Shown here: in pieces, positions 19,526 through 28,965 of the stretch
Numbering within the stretch: position 1 is the first letter of the stretch
Layout: each line of letters opens with the position of its first letter
Origin: Anoxybacillus ayderensis
Lineage (GTDB): Bacteria > Bacillota > Bacilli > Bacillales > Anoxybacillaceae
Assembly (NCBI RefSeq): GCF_000833605.1
Contig: NZ_JXTG01000001.1
Coordinates: 62,001 to 126,000, forward strand
Direction of reading: 5' to 3'
Length of the DNA stretch: 64,000 bases
Notes under the pieces: generated by a model
What the model was told of the DNA's origin: nothing
Seen by the model: only the letters and a program-made list of their open reading frames with translations
Databases searched by the model: none
Made by a program: the position numbers and the translations under genes

Positions 19526-20857
19526 GTGGGCAAAAAAATATACGTATTAGATACAAACGTGCTTTTACAAGATCCGTATTCTATTTTTTCCTTTCAAGAT
19601 AACGAAGTCGTCATTCCGGCTGTCGTATTAGAAGAAGTCGACTCAAAAAAACGGTATATGGACGAAGTAGGAAGAAATGCGCGCCAAGTGTCTAAAATTA
19701 TCGATAACTTAAGACAAAGCGGAAAACTGCATGAAAAAATTCCGCTCGAAAACGGCGGCGTGTTGCGCATTGAATTAAACCACCGCTCGTTTCAACAACT
19801 GCAAGAAATTTTCGTTGAAAAAACGAACGACAACCGCATTTTAGCTGTGGCGAAAAATTTATTGCTTGAAGAACAAACGAAAGAAGACGGTCGCCCCGTC
19901 ATTTTAGTTAGCAAAGATGCGCTCGTGCGCGTGAAGGCAGATGCGATTGGGCTAGAGGCAGAAGATTTTTTAAGCGATCGCGTCGTTGAAATTGATCATA
20001 TTTACACCGGCTTTTTAGATTTGTACATAAGTCCAGAGCATTTAGGGCGCTTTTATGAAAAAGGTGAATTAGTGCTTTCGGAAATTACGAACCATCCGTT
20101 TTATCCGAATCAATTTATCGTCATGAAAGATGCGCTTGGCGGCTCTTCATCGGCGCTTGGCATCGTCGATCATACAGGAAAAAAAGTGCGCAAACTCGTC
20201 TTTCATTACGATCATATTTGGGGCATTCGTCCGCGCAACGTTCAGCAAACGATGGCGTTTGAATTGTTGCTGCGCACAGATATCCCGCTTGTGACGCTCA
20301 TCGGAAAAGCAGGGACAGGAAAGACGTTGCTTGCGTTAGCGGCAGGGTTAATGCAGACGGAAGATTTGCGGCTATATAAAAAATTGCTCGTCGCCCGTCC
20401 GATTGTGCCGGTCGGAAAAGATATCGGCTATTTGCCGGGCGAGAAGCAAGAAAAATTGCGGCCGTGGATGCAACCAATTTTTGATAATTTACACTTTTTA
20501 TTTGATACGAAAAAGCCGGGTGAGCTCGATGCGATTTTATCAGGCATGAGTTCGATTGAAGTGGAGGCGCTCACGTACATACGTGGTCGAAGCATTCCAG
20601 AGCAGTTTATTATTATTGACGAGGCGCAAAACTTAACGAAACATGAAGTGAAAACGATTTTAACGCGCGTCGGGGAACGAAGCAAAATTGTGTTAATGGG
20701 TGACCCAGCCCAAATCGATCACCCATATTTAGACGAATATAATAACGGGCTCACATACGTCGTTGAAAAATTTAAAGAACAAAAAGTCGCTGGGCATGTC
20801 CGATTAATTAAAGGAGAGCGATCATCGCTTGCGCAACTTGCCGCCGACCTTTTATAA
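19526..20857 (+). CDS. ylaK: PhoH-family ATPase with N-terminal PIN domain (PhoH2/YlaK)
   Basis: 443 residues. A PIN nuclease domain comes first (YVLDTNVLLQDP with acidic residues at EEVD and TNDNR), then a PhoH-type RNA helicase/ATPase domain with Walker A GKAGTGKT near residue 259 and Walker B IIIDEAQN. PhoH2 proteins are described as sequence-specific RNA unwinding and cleaving enzymes. The GTG start at 19526 has AAGGGGGA upstream. Confidence 0.93.
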   Translation: MGKKIYVLDTNVLLQDPYSIFSFQDNEVVIPAVVLEEVDSKKRYMDEVGRNARQVSKIIDNLRQSGKLHEKIPLENGGVLRIELNHRSFQQLQEIFVEKTNDNRILAVAKNLLLEEQTKEDGRPVILVSKDALVRVKADAIGLEAEDFLSDRVVEIDHIYTGFLDLYISPEHLGRFYEKGELVLSEITNHPFYPNQFIVMKDALGGSSSALGIVDHTGKKVRKLVFHYDHIWGIRPRNVQQTMAFELLLRTDIPLVTLIGKAGTGKTLLALAAGLMQTEDLRLYKKLLVARPIVPVGKDIGYLPGEKQEKLRPWMQPIFDNLHFLFDTKKPGELDAILSGMSSIEVEALTYIRGRSIPEQFIIIDEAQNLTKHEVKTILTRVGERSKIVLMGDPAQIDHPYLDEYNNGLTYVVEKFKEQKVAGHVRLIKGERSSLAQLAADLL

Positions 20858-20858
20858 A

Positions 20859-20883
20859 GAAAAGAGGCGAAAAGCCTCTTTTC
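20859..20883. terminator. Bidirectional terminator ylaK / ylaL
   Basis: Ten-base-pair stem (20859-20868 with 20874-20883) with a five-base loop; T or A runs form part of the stem on both strands. Confidence 0.8.
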
Positions 20884-21376
20884 ACTCGACGATAAATGCC
20901 CGCACGTGCGTGATCGGATTGTCGCGATTTGAGCCGTCTCCGAAATAAATATGGACAGGCCCGTCTTCTTTTAGCGGTTTGCCGTCTTTTGCAAAACATA
21001 ATAACAGCTCATAAGCTTCGGCAAGCGAAATGGTCGTATCGCCGTTTTCTGTGACGATGATGAAACGCTTGGCATCGTCGTTCGGTTCCGCGTTGCACAA
21101 AAACGGGGCAAACGGCATACCGAACGTACCAGATAATATTTTTTCTTTTTCAAACTGTTTTTCTGTTTGCAATGTTGGAGGAGACACCGCTCCTTCTTGA
21201 ATTTCGCGATCCCAATACGCTGAAATTTTTTGAATGTCGTCTATGTCTTCTCGTTGTTCTGTTTGCACATGACGTGTAAAATAAGTATGTACATCTACTT
21301 TGCGATCGTCAAAAATCCATACGCTCGGATCGAGTGTAATCGTAAATTTAACGTTCCCTTTGATGACGATGACCAT
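20882..21376 (-). CDS. ylaL: YlaL-like conserved protein
   Basis: 164-residue soluble protein starting MVIVIKGNVKFTITLDPSVW. It matches the ylaL position (between phoH and ylaN, opposite strand). Homologs carry a peptidyl-prolyl isomerase label in some annotations, but no FKBP or cyclophilin motif is visible, so function is unknown. The ATG at 21376 is set by AGGGGG at seven-base spacing. Confidence 0.7.
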   Translation of the reverse strand: MVIVIKGNVKFTITLDPSVWIFDDRKVDVHTYFTRHVQTEQREDIDDIQKISAYWDREIQEGAVSPPTLQTEKQFEKEKILSGTFGMPFAPFLCNAEPNDDAKRFIIVTENGDTTISLAEAYELLLCFAKDGKPLKEDGPVHIYFGDGSNRDNPITHVRAFIVE

Positions 21377-21515
21377 GTTCATTCCCCCTATCTGCCTTTC
21401 ATTATATGATGAAAGCGCTTGTTTGTAAAATTGTTCGTCAAGACACGATGCTTGCATTTTTTTCGTATTCACGATAAGATGAAGAAACAGGAACGTACGG
21501 AACGGAGGGGTCAAC

Positions 21516-21806
21516 GTGACGCCTGAAGTGGCGATAAATTTTCGAGAAAGAGCCTATTCGTTGTTGCAAGCGGATGCGGAAAAAATTGTGAAGCTGATCC
21601 AAGTGCAAATGGATCATTTAACGATGCCGCAATGCCCGCTATATGAAGAAGTGTTAGATACGCAAATGTTCGGTTTATCCCGTGAAATTGATTTTGCCGT
21701 CCGTTTAGGGCTTGTCGATGAAAAAGACGGCAAGGCGATTTTAGACCGACTAGAACGCGAACTTTCGGCATTGCATGAAGCGTGCACGAAAAAGAAGAAA
21801 AAATGA
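21516..21806 (+). CDS. ylaN: UPF0358 protein YlaN
   Basis: 96-residue helical protein containing the strongly conserved [19 protein letters not shown]. YlaN is important under iron limitation in B. subtilis and S. aureus and has been linked to Fur-controlled iron regulation. The GTG start at 21516 follows GGAGGGG. Followed by a terminator, upstream of ftsW as in B. subtilis. Confidence 0.92.
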   Translation: MTPEVAINFRERAYSLLQADAEKIVKLIQVQMDHLTMPQCPLYEEVLDTQMFGLSREIDFAVRLGLVDEKDGKAILDRLERELSALHEACTKKKKK

Positions 21807-21810
21807 CAAA

Positions 21811-21840
21811 AACTCAAACGAATTTCGTTTGGGTTTTTTC
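21811..21840 (+). terminator. Terminator of ylaN
   Basis: Eleven-base-pair stem with one G-U pair, three-base loop and six Ts. Confidence 0.9.
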
Positions 21841-21889
21841 TGTTTTATAGTAAAATGCAAATAAGAAAGTGAAAAGGATGATGGAGCCG

Positions 21890-23089
21890 ATGCGCTTGAA
21901 GACGTTCGTCAAATATCATGATTATCCATTAATCATCGCTGTCCTTTTATTATCGTTGTTCGGGCTTGTGATGGTATATAGCGCGAGCATGATTACAGCC
22001 GTTACTCGTTTTCATACGACGAGCGATTATTTTTTCCAAAAACAAAAATGGGCATGGATGATCGGTACAGTTGTTTTTGCATTTACGGCATTTGTTCCGT
22101 ATAAACATTATGCGCGCAAAAAGTTTTTACAATTCGTTTTTTTCGCCATGCCTATGCCGCTCATTTACGTCCTTTTGTTTGGACATACCGTAAACAATGC
22201 GACAAGCTGGATTAAAGTCGGTCCGATTAACATTCAGCCAGCGGAGTTTGCGAAAATCGGCTTAATCGTATATTTAAGCGGAGTATTAGCAAACAAGCAA
22301 AAAAAATTACAAACATCGCCGCAAGACGTGCTGTTCCCAATCTACTATATGTTGTTTATTTGCTTATTAATTTTTCTTCAACCAGACGTCGGGACGATGT
22401 TAATTATCGGATTGATTTGTGCGGTCATCATCCTTTCTTCTGCCGCAAGCAAACGGTTATTGATGAAACAGTTGTTTCTGTTTGCTTTGATTTTCGGAGT
22501 TGTCGCGGCGATTTCCGGTCCGTTTATATACGATCGAGTATTTACGAAAGAGCGTTTATCGCGCATTGACGGTTTTTTGCATCCGTTTGAGCATGCGAAA
22601 GATGAAGGATACCAGCTCATTAACTCGTACATTGCGATCGGAAACGGGGGATTAAAAGGGCTCGGACTTGGACAAAGCATTCAAAAATACGGTTATTTGC
22701 CAGAAGCGCATACCGACTTTATTATGGCGGTCATCGCTGAAGAGCTCGGGCTATTTGGCGTTTCGTTCGTTCTCCTTTTGTTGTCGTTTATCGTCTTGCG
22801 CGGCTTTTTGATCGCAAGAAGGTGCCAAGATGCGTTCGGCAGTTTATTAGCGATCGGCATTTCAACGATGATCGGCATTCAATCGTTCGTCAATCTCGGT
22901 GGAATATCAGGACTCATCCCGCTAACAGGGGTCACATTGCCGTTTGTCAGCTACGGTGGTTCATCGCTCGTTTTACTTATGATGTGTGCCGGAGTGCTGA
23001 CAAACATCGCAGCGGTAACAAATTACGAACAAAAACATAAAACAGAAAAACAAAGTAATATTCAAAAAAATCATATTTCTTTTTCGTAG
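21890..23089 (+). CDS. ftsW: SEDS peptidoglycan glycosyltransferase FtsW
   Basis: About 399 residues with ten predicted membrane helices. SEDS-family polymerase that makes septal glycan strands with a class B PBP. Signature segments: GLVMVYSASM, the catalytic-loop region LPEAHTDFIMAVIAEELG, and PLTGVTLPFVSYGGSS. In-frame ATGs at 21878, 21881 and 21890 are all possible; 21890 (MRLKTFVKYHDY) is used by comparison with the family, without a clear ribosome binding site. Paralog of spoVE in this window. Confidence 0.92.
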   Translation: MRLKTFVKYHDYPLIIAVLLLSLFGLVMVYSASMITAVTRFHTTSDYFFQKQKWAWMIGTVVFAFTAFVPYKHYARKKFLQFVFFAMPMPLIYVLLFGHTVNNATSWIKVGPINIQPAEFAKIGLIVYLSGVLANKQKKLQTSPQDVLFPIYYMLFICLLIFLQPDVGTMLIIGLICAVIILSSAASKRLLMKQLFLFALIFGVVAAISGPFIYDRVFTKERLSRIDGFLHPFEHAKDEGYQLINSYIAIGNGGLKGLGLGQSIQKYGYLPEAHTDFIMAVIAEELGLFGVSFVLLLLSFIVLRGFLIARRCQDAFGSLLAIGISTMIGIQSFVNLGGISGLIPLTGVTLPFVSYGGSSLVLLMMCAGVLTNIAAVTNYEQKHKTEKQSNIQKNHISFS

Positions 23090-23094
23090 GACTA

Positions 23095-23122
23095 TTTACA
23101 AATACAGAAAATTCGTTATAGT
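23095..23122 (+). promoter_or_regulatory. Probable SigA promoter of pyc
   Basis: TTTACA (23095-23100), 16-base spacer, TATAGT (23117-23122), 31 bases before the ATG. Confidence 0.55.
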
Positions 23123-23152
23123 TTTTATATGAAGGATAGGGGGAGGATGCAT

Positions 23153-26100
23153 ATGAGGCGTATTCAAAAAGTACTTGTCGCAAACCGTGGAGAAATTGCG
23201 ATTCGCGTGTTCCGCGCCTGCAACGAACTAGGGATTCGCACCGTTGCCATTTATTCGCGCGAAGATGCAGGATCGTATCATCGCTACAAAGCGGATGAAG
23301 CATATTTAGTTGGAGAAGGAAAAAAACCGATTGAAGCATATTTAGACATTGAAGGCATTATCGAGATTGCGAAAATGCATGATGTCGATGCGATTCATCC
23401 GGGCTACGGCTTTTTATCGGAAAACATCGAATTTGCGAAACGATGTGAAGAAGAAGGCATTATTTTCATCGGACCGAAACAAGCGCATTTAGATATGTTT
23501 GGCGATAAAGTGAAAGCGCGCCACCAAGCGAAACGAGCGGGCATTCCGGTCATTCCGGGAAGCGACGGGCCTGTGCAAAGCTTGGAGGACGTCGTGCGCT
23601 TCGGCGAGACATACGGTTATCCGATGATCATTAAAGCGGCATTAGGCGGCGGGGGACGCGGAATGCGCATCGTTCGCTCGCAAGCGGAAGTGAAAGAAGC
23701 GTATGAGCGCGCGAAATCGGAAGCGAAAGCGGCATTTGGCAGCGATGAAGTATATGTCGAAAAATTAATCGAAAAACCAAAACATATTGAAGTGCAAATT
23801 TTAGGTGACGAATACGGCAACATCGTCCATTTATATGACCGAGATTGCTCGGTGCAGCGCCGCCATCAAAAAGTTGTCGAAGTGGCGCCAAGCGTATCGC
23901 TTTCAAAAGCGCTCCGCGAAGACATTTGCCAAGCGGCAGTGAAATTGATGAAAAACGTGCAATACGTGAACGCAGGAACGGTTGAGTTTCTCGTTTCTGG
24001 CGATGCGTTTTACTTCATCGAAGTGAACCCGCGCATTCAAGTCGAACATACGATTACAGAAATGATTACTGGCATTGATATCGTCCAATCGCAAATTTTA
24101 ATTGCGGAAGGACATGCGCTACATAGCGAAAAAGTCGGCATTCCGAAACAAGAAGACATTCGCGTTCACGGATATGCGATTCAATCGCGCGTGACGACAG
24201 AAGATCCGCTAAACAACTTTATGCCAGATACAGGGAAAATTATGGCGTATCGTTCAGGCGGTGGCTTCGGCGTTCGTTTAGATGCAGGCAATAGCTTTCA
24301 AGGCGCCGTCATTACGCCGTACTACGATTCGTTGTTAGTAAAAGTGACGACGTGGGCGTTAACGTTTGAACAAGCGGCAGCGAAAATGTTGCGCAACTTG
24401 CGCGAGTTTCGTATTCGCGGCATTAAAACGAACATTCCGTTTTTAGAAAACGTCGTGCAACATCCGAAGTTTTTAACAGGCGAATACGATACGTCGTTTA
24501 TTGATACGACGCCAGAGCTATTTGTGTTTCCGAAACGGAAAGACCGCGGGACGAAAATGTTATCGTATATCGGAACGGTTACTGTGAACGGTTTTCCGGG
24601 CATCGGGAAAAAGAAAAAGCCGGTATTTGACCCGCCGCGCATTCCGAAAGTGAATCATATTGAACCGATGCCAAAAGGGACGAAACAAATTTTAGATGAA
24701 CGGGGGGCAGACGGACTCGTTCAATGGATAAAACAACAAAACCGCGTGTTGTTGACAGATACGACGTTTCGTGACGCCCATCAATCGCTTTTAGCGACAC
24801 GCGTGCGCACAAACGACTTATTGCGCATTGCTGAGCCGACCGCGCGTTTATGGCCGCAACTATTTTCGATGGAAATGTGGGGCGGAGCGACGTTTGACGT
24901 AGCCTATCGCTTCTTAAAAGAAGATCCGTGGGATCGTTTAATTCAATTGCGAAAAAAAATTCCGAACGTTTTGTTTCAAATGTTGCTTCGTGCGTCGAAT
25001 GCGGTCGGATATAAAAACTATCCAGATAACGTCATTCGGGAGTTTGTTGCGCAATCGGCGGAAGCAGGCATTGACGTATTCCGCATTTTCGATAGTTTAA
25101 ACTGGGTAAAAGGAATGACGGTCGCCATTGATGCGGTACGTCAAACAGGAAAAGTGGCGGAAGCAACGATTTGTTATACGGGCGATATTTTCGACCCAAC
25201 GCGCACAAAATACAATCTCAATTACTATAAACAGTTAGCAAAAGAGCTCGAGCAAACCGGTGCACACATTTTAGCGATTAAAGATATGGCGGGACTATTA
25301 AAGCCACAAGCGGCTTATACGTTTATTTCCGCTTTAAAAGAAGTCGTCGACATTCCGATTCATTTGCATACGCACGATACGAGCGGAAACGGCATTTATA
25401 CGTACGCCAAAGCGATTGAAGCAGGAGTCGATATTGTTGACGTAGCGGTAAGCTCGATGGCCGGTTTAACGTCGCAACCGAGCGCAAACACGCTTTATTA
25501 TGCGCTTGAAGGAACGGAACGTGCACCGGAAGTCGATATCGCATCGCTTGAAAAATTGTCGCGTTATTGGGAAGATGTGCGCAAATATTACGCCGACTTT
25601 GAAAGCGGCATGAACGCCCCGCATACGGAAATATATATGCACGAAATGCCGGGCGGACAATATAGCAATCTTCAACAACAAGCGAAAGCGGTCGGCTTAG
25701 GAGATCGTTGGGATGAAGTAAAAGAAATGTATCGTCGCGTCAACGATTTATTTGGCGACATCGTCAAAGTGACGCCATCATCGAAAGTCGTTGGCGATAT
25801 GGCGCTATATATGGTGCAAAACAACTTAACCGAACAAGACATTTACGAGCGCGGTGAAACGCTTGATTTCCCAGATTCCGTCGTTGAACTGTTTGAAGGC
25901 TACCTCGGTCAGCCGCATGGCGGATTCCCAGAAACGTTGCAGCGCATCATTTTAAAAGGGCGTGAACCAATTACCGTTCGTCCGGGCGAACTGTTAGAGC
26001 CAGTCGACTTTGAGAAGTTGCGCGAAGAGTTATATCATATCGTCCAGCGTGAAGTGACCGACTATGATGTGTTAGCTTATGCGCTATATCCGAAAGTGTT

Positions 26101-26593
26101 TGTCGAATATGCTCGTACGGTCGAACAGTTCGGTGATTTATCTGTACTTGATACACCAACGTTTTTATACGGCATGCGTCTCGGTGAAGAAATTGAAATT
26201 GAAATCGAAAAAGGAAAAACGTTAATCGTCAAGCTCGTCTCGATCGGTCAGCCACAAGCGGACGGAACGAGAGTCGTATACTTTGAACTAAACGGTCAAC
26301 CGCGTGAAATCGTCGTGAAAGACGAAAGCATTAAAACAACTGTCGTGGCGCGTGTGAAAGCGGATCGCAACAATCCGAACCATATTGCTGCGACGATGCC
26401 AGGGACAGTTGTCAAAGTGCTCGTTGAAAAAGGGGAAAAAGTGAAAAAAGGTGACCATTTAATGATTACCGAAGCGATGAAAATGGAAACGACCGTGCAA
26501 GCACCGTTTTCTGGTATTGTGAAAGACATTTACGTCAAAGGCGGCGACGCTATCCAAACGGGCGATTTATTGCTTGAATTAGCCGAAAAATAA
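23153..26593 (+). CDS. pyc: Pyruvate carboxylase
   Basis: 1146-residue biotin enzyme that makes oxaloacetate from pyruvate and bicarbonate, feeding the TCA cycle; partner of the pdh operon at the pyruvate branch point. Domains in order: biotin carboxylase with ATP-grasp loop GGGGRGMR, carboxyltransferase (TTFRDAHQSLLATR), allosteric/tetramerisation linker, and C-terminal biotinyl domain with Lys1110 in EAMKMET. The ATG at 23153 has GGGGGAGG at six-base spacing, so an in-frame start 24 bases earlier is rejected. Confidence 0.98.
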   Translation: MRRIQKVLVANRGEIAIRVFRACNELGIRTVAIYSREDAGSYHRYKADEAYLVGEGKKPIEAYLDIEGIIEIAKMHDVDAIHPGYGFLSENIEFAKRCEEEGIIFIGPKQAHLDMFGDKVKARHQAKRAGIPVIPGSDGPVQSLEDVVRFGETYGYPMIIKAALGGGGRGMRIVRSQAEVKEAYERAKSEAKAAFGSDEVYVEKLIEKPKHIEVQILGDEYGNIVHLYDRDCSVQRRHQKVVEVAPSVSLSKALREDICQAAVKLMKNVQYVNAGTVEFLVSGDAFYFIEVNPRIQVEHTITEMITGIDIVQSQILIAEGHALHSEKVGIPKQEDIRVHGYAIQSRVTTEDPLNNFMPDTGKIMAYRSGGGFGVRLDAGNSFQGAVITPYYDSLLVKVTTWALTFEQAAAKMLRNLREFRIRGIKTNIPFLENVVQHPKFLTGEYDTSFIDTTPELFVFPKRKDRGTKMLSYIGTVTVNGFPGIGKKKKPVFDPPRIPKVNHIEPMPKGTKQILDERGADGLVQWIKQQNRVLLTDTTFRDAHQSLLATRVRTNDLLRIAEPTARLWPQLFSMEMWGGATFDVAYRFLKEDPWDRLIQLRKKIPNVLFQMLLRASNAVGYKNYPDNVIREFVAQSAEAGIDVFRIFDSLNWVKGMTVAIDAVRQTGKVAEATICYTGDIFDPTRTKYNLNYYKQLAKELEQTGAHILAIKDMAGLLKPQAAYTFISALKEVVDIPIHLHTHDTSGNGIYTYAKAIEAGVDIVDVAVSSMAGLTSQPSANTLYYALEGTERAPEVDIASLEKLSRYWEDVRKYYADFESGMNAPHTEIYMHEMPGGQYSNLQQQAKAVGLGDRWDEVKEMYRRVNDLFGDIVKVTPSSKVVGDMALYMVQNNLTEQDIYERGETLDFPDSVVELFEGYLGQPHGGFPETLQRIILKGREPITVRPGELLEPVDFEKLREELYHIVQREVTDYDVLAYALYPKVFVEYARTVEQFGDLSVLDTPTFLYGMRLGEEIEIEIEKGKTLIVKLVSIGQPQADGTRVVYFELNGQPREIVVKDESIKTTVVARVKADRNNPNHIAATMPGTVVKVLVEKGEKVKKGDHLMITEAMKMETTVQAPFSGIVKDIYVKGGDAIQTGDLLLELAEK

Positions 26594-26623
26594 AAAGAAC
26601 GAGGGATTTCCTCGTTCTTTTTA
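26592..26623. terminator. Bidirectional terminator pyc / ctaA
   Basis: Eleven-base-pair stem (26594-26604 with 26610-26620), five-base loop, T run on both strands. It sits between convergent stops. Confidence 0.9.
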
Positions 26624-27562
26624 TTTTAATACGGCAGATGGAACGGCTTGATGCCCGACCTCTTTTTCTTTTTTGCTACGTGTCGCCAACAACACGAAGT
26701 AACTTAATACACCAAATAAACATGAAATAAAAAACGCGTGAGCTAAAGCGACGTATAAGTTTAATCCCGTAAAGACGACGAGCGCCCCCGTTGCGACTTG
26801 GCAGCTGACGAGAATGAGCGCAATGAGCCAGCCCCAATACATAATCGGCTGATGTTTATATCGTTTCATTGCATATATCGTTGCCCATAAAATCCAAAGA
26901 AACAATAATCCCGCTGCAAAACGGTGTCCCATTTGCACCCATTCATGTAGTTGTGTCGGGAATAAGCGTGTTTGTGCGCAAAACGGCCAACTTGGGCACG
27001 CTAAACTCGCTTGTTTATGGCGAACGAGCGCTCCAGTATAGACGACGATATAGCAATACACAATAATGCCGTAAATATGAAATGTCATCGTACGATCGAG
27101 CACAACGGATGCGGCATCAAATTTTTTATCTACTTCAAAAATAAACAACGTTAATAAAAAGACAGCCGCAAACGAAATGAGCGAGATACCAAAATGAAGC
27201 GCAAGCACGACGTCCGATTGCCCCCATACGACCGCAGCCGCCCCAATGAGCCCTTGCAAAACGAGAAACACGAACGAAACAATGGATAAAAATTTCGTTT
27301 CACGAATATGTCCGATCGCTTTCCATGACCAAATCGATAAAATGAGCACCATCAATCCGACGACGCCTGAGACGACGCGATGGCTTAATTCAATGAGCAA
27401 CTCAGTTGTAATGTGAGATGGAATAAGTTGCCCGTGGCAGAGTGGCCACGAACGACCGCAGCCCATTCCTGATCCTGTTTTTGTCACAAGCGCCCCACCA
27501 ATTAAAACGAAAAGCATGCCGATTGTCGTCGCTACCGCAAACCATTTTAAAAGCCGTTGCAA
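26621..27562 (-). CDS. ctaA: Heme A synthase
   Basis: 313-residue, eight-helix membrane enzyme that converts heme O to heme A for cytochrome oxidase. The essential cysteine pair is Cys35/Cys42 ([12 protein letters not shown]), and a second pair occurs in ACPSWPFC. The TTG start at 27562 is chosen over an in-frame GTG nine bases upstream because AAGGAAGTG then lies six bases away and the cysteine numbering equals that of B. subtilis CtaA. Divergent from ctaB. Confidence 0.95.
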   Translation of the reverse strand: MQRLLKWFAVATTIGMLFVLIGGALVTKTGSGMGCGRSWPLCHGQLIPSHITTELLIELSHRVVSGVVGLMVLILSIWSWKAIGHIRETKFLSIVSFVFLVLQGLIGAAAVVWGQSDVVLALHFGISLISFAAVFLLTLFIFEVDKKFDAASVVLDRTMTFHIYGIIVYCYIVVYTGALVRHKQASLACPSWPFCAQTRLFPTQLHEWVQMGHRFAAGLLFLWILWATIYAMKRYKHQPIMYWGWLIALILVSCQVATGALVVFTGLNLYVALAHAFFISCLFGVLSYFVLLATRSKKEKEVGHQAVPSAVLK

Positions 27563-27803
27563 TGTATTCACTTCCTTAACGCAAAATTTTATCTAGCAAA
27601 TGCCTAGTAAAAACTGTATAATAAATGTGAAATACGTGTGAAGAAATGCTACTCTCATATTAGCGGAAAATGTCGAAAAGCGCAAAGTTTTATTATTTTA
27701 CAATATAGCAAACGTTGTAAATATGGTTGAATATTTGTATAGAGTTTGCTAGAAATATAAGTGCAGTTATTTTTCAACTTTTTCATTGTCACAACATTGT
27801 TTT

Positions 27804-27843
27804 GACACAAATTCGACACAATTAAGACAAAAAAAGTTCACAA
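27804..27843. repeat. Four tandem 7-bp boxes at exact 11-bp spacing
   Basis: GACACAA (27804), GACACAA (27815), GACAAAA (27826) and TTCACAA (27837), each starting 11 bases after the previous one and ending directly before the ctaB -35. An extra GTCACAA starts at 27788. One helical turn between boxes suggests cooperative binding on one DNA face. Confidence 0.65.
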
Positions 27844-27844
27844 T

Positions 27845-27872
27845 TTGACGGAGAAATGTGCTTTAATATACA
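27845..27872 (+). promoter_or_regulatory. Promoter of the ctaB operon
   Basis: TTGACG (27845-27850), 16-base spacer and TATACA (27867-27872). Confidence 0.55.
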
Positions 27873-27941
27873 GAGACGACATATCGTTATCGTGTATAGA
27901 TTGGAAACGCCTTCAAAGGCATAAGAGAGGAGTGGCGGCAG

Positions 27942-28847
27942 ATGGCGGATGTAGTCGAAGAGGTAAAAACGACAAAAATCCAATCAGGTGTACTAAAAGA
28001 TGTATTAGCTGTCGTGAAAATCGGCATTGTCAATTCAAATTTAATTACGACGTTTACGGGACTTTGGTTAGCCCTTCATTTTACAGGAAAAGGATTTTTA
28101 AGTAATTTGCATACGGTTTTTTTCGCGCTTATCGGATCTGCGCTCGTCATTGCAGGTTCTTGCGCGTTAAATAATTTTATTGATCGCGATATTGATCATC
28201 TTATGGAGCGGACGAAAAGTCGCCCAACGGTGAGCGGAAGCGTAGAGCCGAAGCGCGTGCTTTGGTTCGGTGTACTTCTTGTCGCCATCGGTACGTTCAG
28301 TTTGCTTATGACAACGGTCACCGCCGCTATCATCGGACTTATCGGCATGGTGACGTACGTCTTTTTATATACGATGTGGTCTAAGCGGAGCAACACGCTC
28401 AATACGGTGATCGGCAGCATTTCTGGTGCCGTTCCACCGGTCATCGGTTGGACAGCGGTCGATGACGGATTTCATATCGTTCCAGTCATTTTGTTTTTGC
28501 TTATGTTTTTATGGCAACCGCCGCACTTTTTAGCGCTGGCGATGAAGCGATGTGAGGAGTATCGCGCAGCAGGCATTCCGATGCTTCCTGTCGTTCACGG
28601 ATTTGCGATGACAAAACGGCAAATCGTCATTTGGATTGTGGCGCTTTTACCACTTCCGTTTTACTTATTTTCATTAGGCGTGCCGTTTTTAGTGATCGCG
28701 ACGTTGTTGAACGTCGGTTGGTTAGCGCTCGGACTGGCGGGCTTTAAAATGAAAGACGATATGAAATGGGCGAAATGGATGTTCATTTATTCGCTCAACT
28801 ATTTAACGATTTTATTTGTGACGATGGTAATTGTCACGATTGACTAA
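27942..28847 (+). CDS. ctaB: Heme O synthase (protoheme IX farnesyltransferase)
   Basis: 301-residue UbiA-family membrane prenyltransferase that attaches the farnesyl group to protoheme. The allylic diphosphate-binding motif is [14 protein letters not shown], with a second acidic motif later ([15 protein letters not shown]). GGAGGAG precedes the ATG. It heads the oxidase cluster ctaBCDEF; two hairpins separate it from ctaC. Confidence 0.96.
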   Translation: MADVVEEVKTTKIQSGVLKDVLAVVKIGIVNSNLITTFTGLWLALHFTGKGFLSNLHTVFFALIGSALVIAGSCALNNFIDRDIDHLMERTKSRPTVSGSVEPKRVLWFGVLLVAIGTFSLLMTTVTAAIIGLIGMVTYVFLYTMWSKRSNTLNTVIGSISGAVPPVIGWTAVDDGFHIVPVILFLLMFLWQPPHFLALAMKRCEEYRAAGIPMLPVVHGFAMTKRQIVIWIVALLPLPFYLFSLGVPFLVIATLLNVGWLALGLAGFKMKDDMKWAKWMFIYSLNYLTILFVTMVIVTID

Positions 28848-28848
28848 T

Positions 28849-28870
28849 GAAGCGCCTGCAACGGCGCTTC
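28849..28870 (+). promoter_or_regulatory. Hairpin after ctaB
   Basis: Perfect eight-base-pair GC-rich stem with a six-base loop but no T run. Probably a partial terminator or an mRNA end-protecting structure. Confidence 0.5.
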
Positions 28871-28890
28871 GGAAAATAAAAAGGTTTACA

Positions 28891-28916
28891 ATTCTTTCTT
28901 TTTGTAAAGAAAGAAT
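28891..28916. promoter_or_regulatory. Perfect AT-rich inverted repeat before ctaC
   Basis: Eleven-base arms ATTCTTTCTTT and AAAGAAAGAAT around a four-base spacer, 50 bases upstream of the ctaC ATG. It may be an operator or an RNA stem in the ctaB-ctaC message. TTTACA directly precedes it, but no properly spaced -10 was found. Confidence 0.55.
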
Positions 28917-28965
28917 GTATATATTTCACTTTATTTCATAATCGAAAGAGGGGTTTGATTAGGCT

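Larger units (their letters stand above)
27563..27941. promoter_or_regulatory. ctaA-ctaB divergent control region
   Basis: About 380 non-coding, AT-rich bases. Seen: TAGCAAA-type boxes at 27594-27600 and 27706-27713 with its inverted copy at 27744-27751; tandem GACACAA-like boxes at 11-bp spacing (27804-27843); the ctaB promoter (27845-27872). In B. subtilis this interval binds ResD, the regulator of aerobic and anaerobic respiration; the boxes read TTGTGTC/TTGTGAA on the minus strand, similar to ResD sites. That assignment is inference. Confidence 0.6.

Noticed and set aside
20882-21376. Peptidyl-prolyl isomerase label for the ylaL product
   Set aside because: No FKBP, cyclophilin or parvulin signature is visible, so the name is not used.
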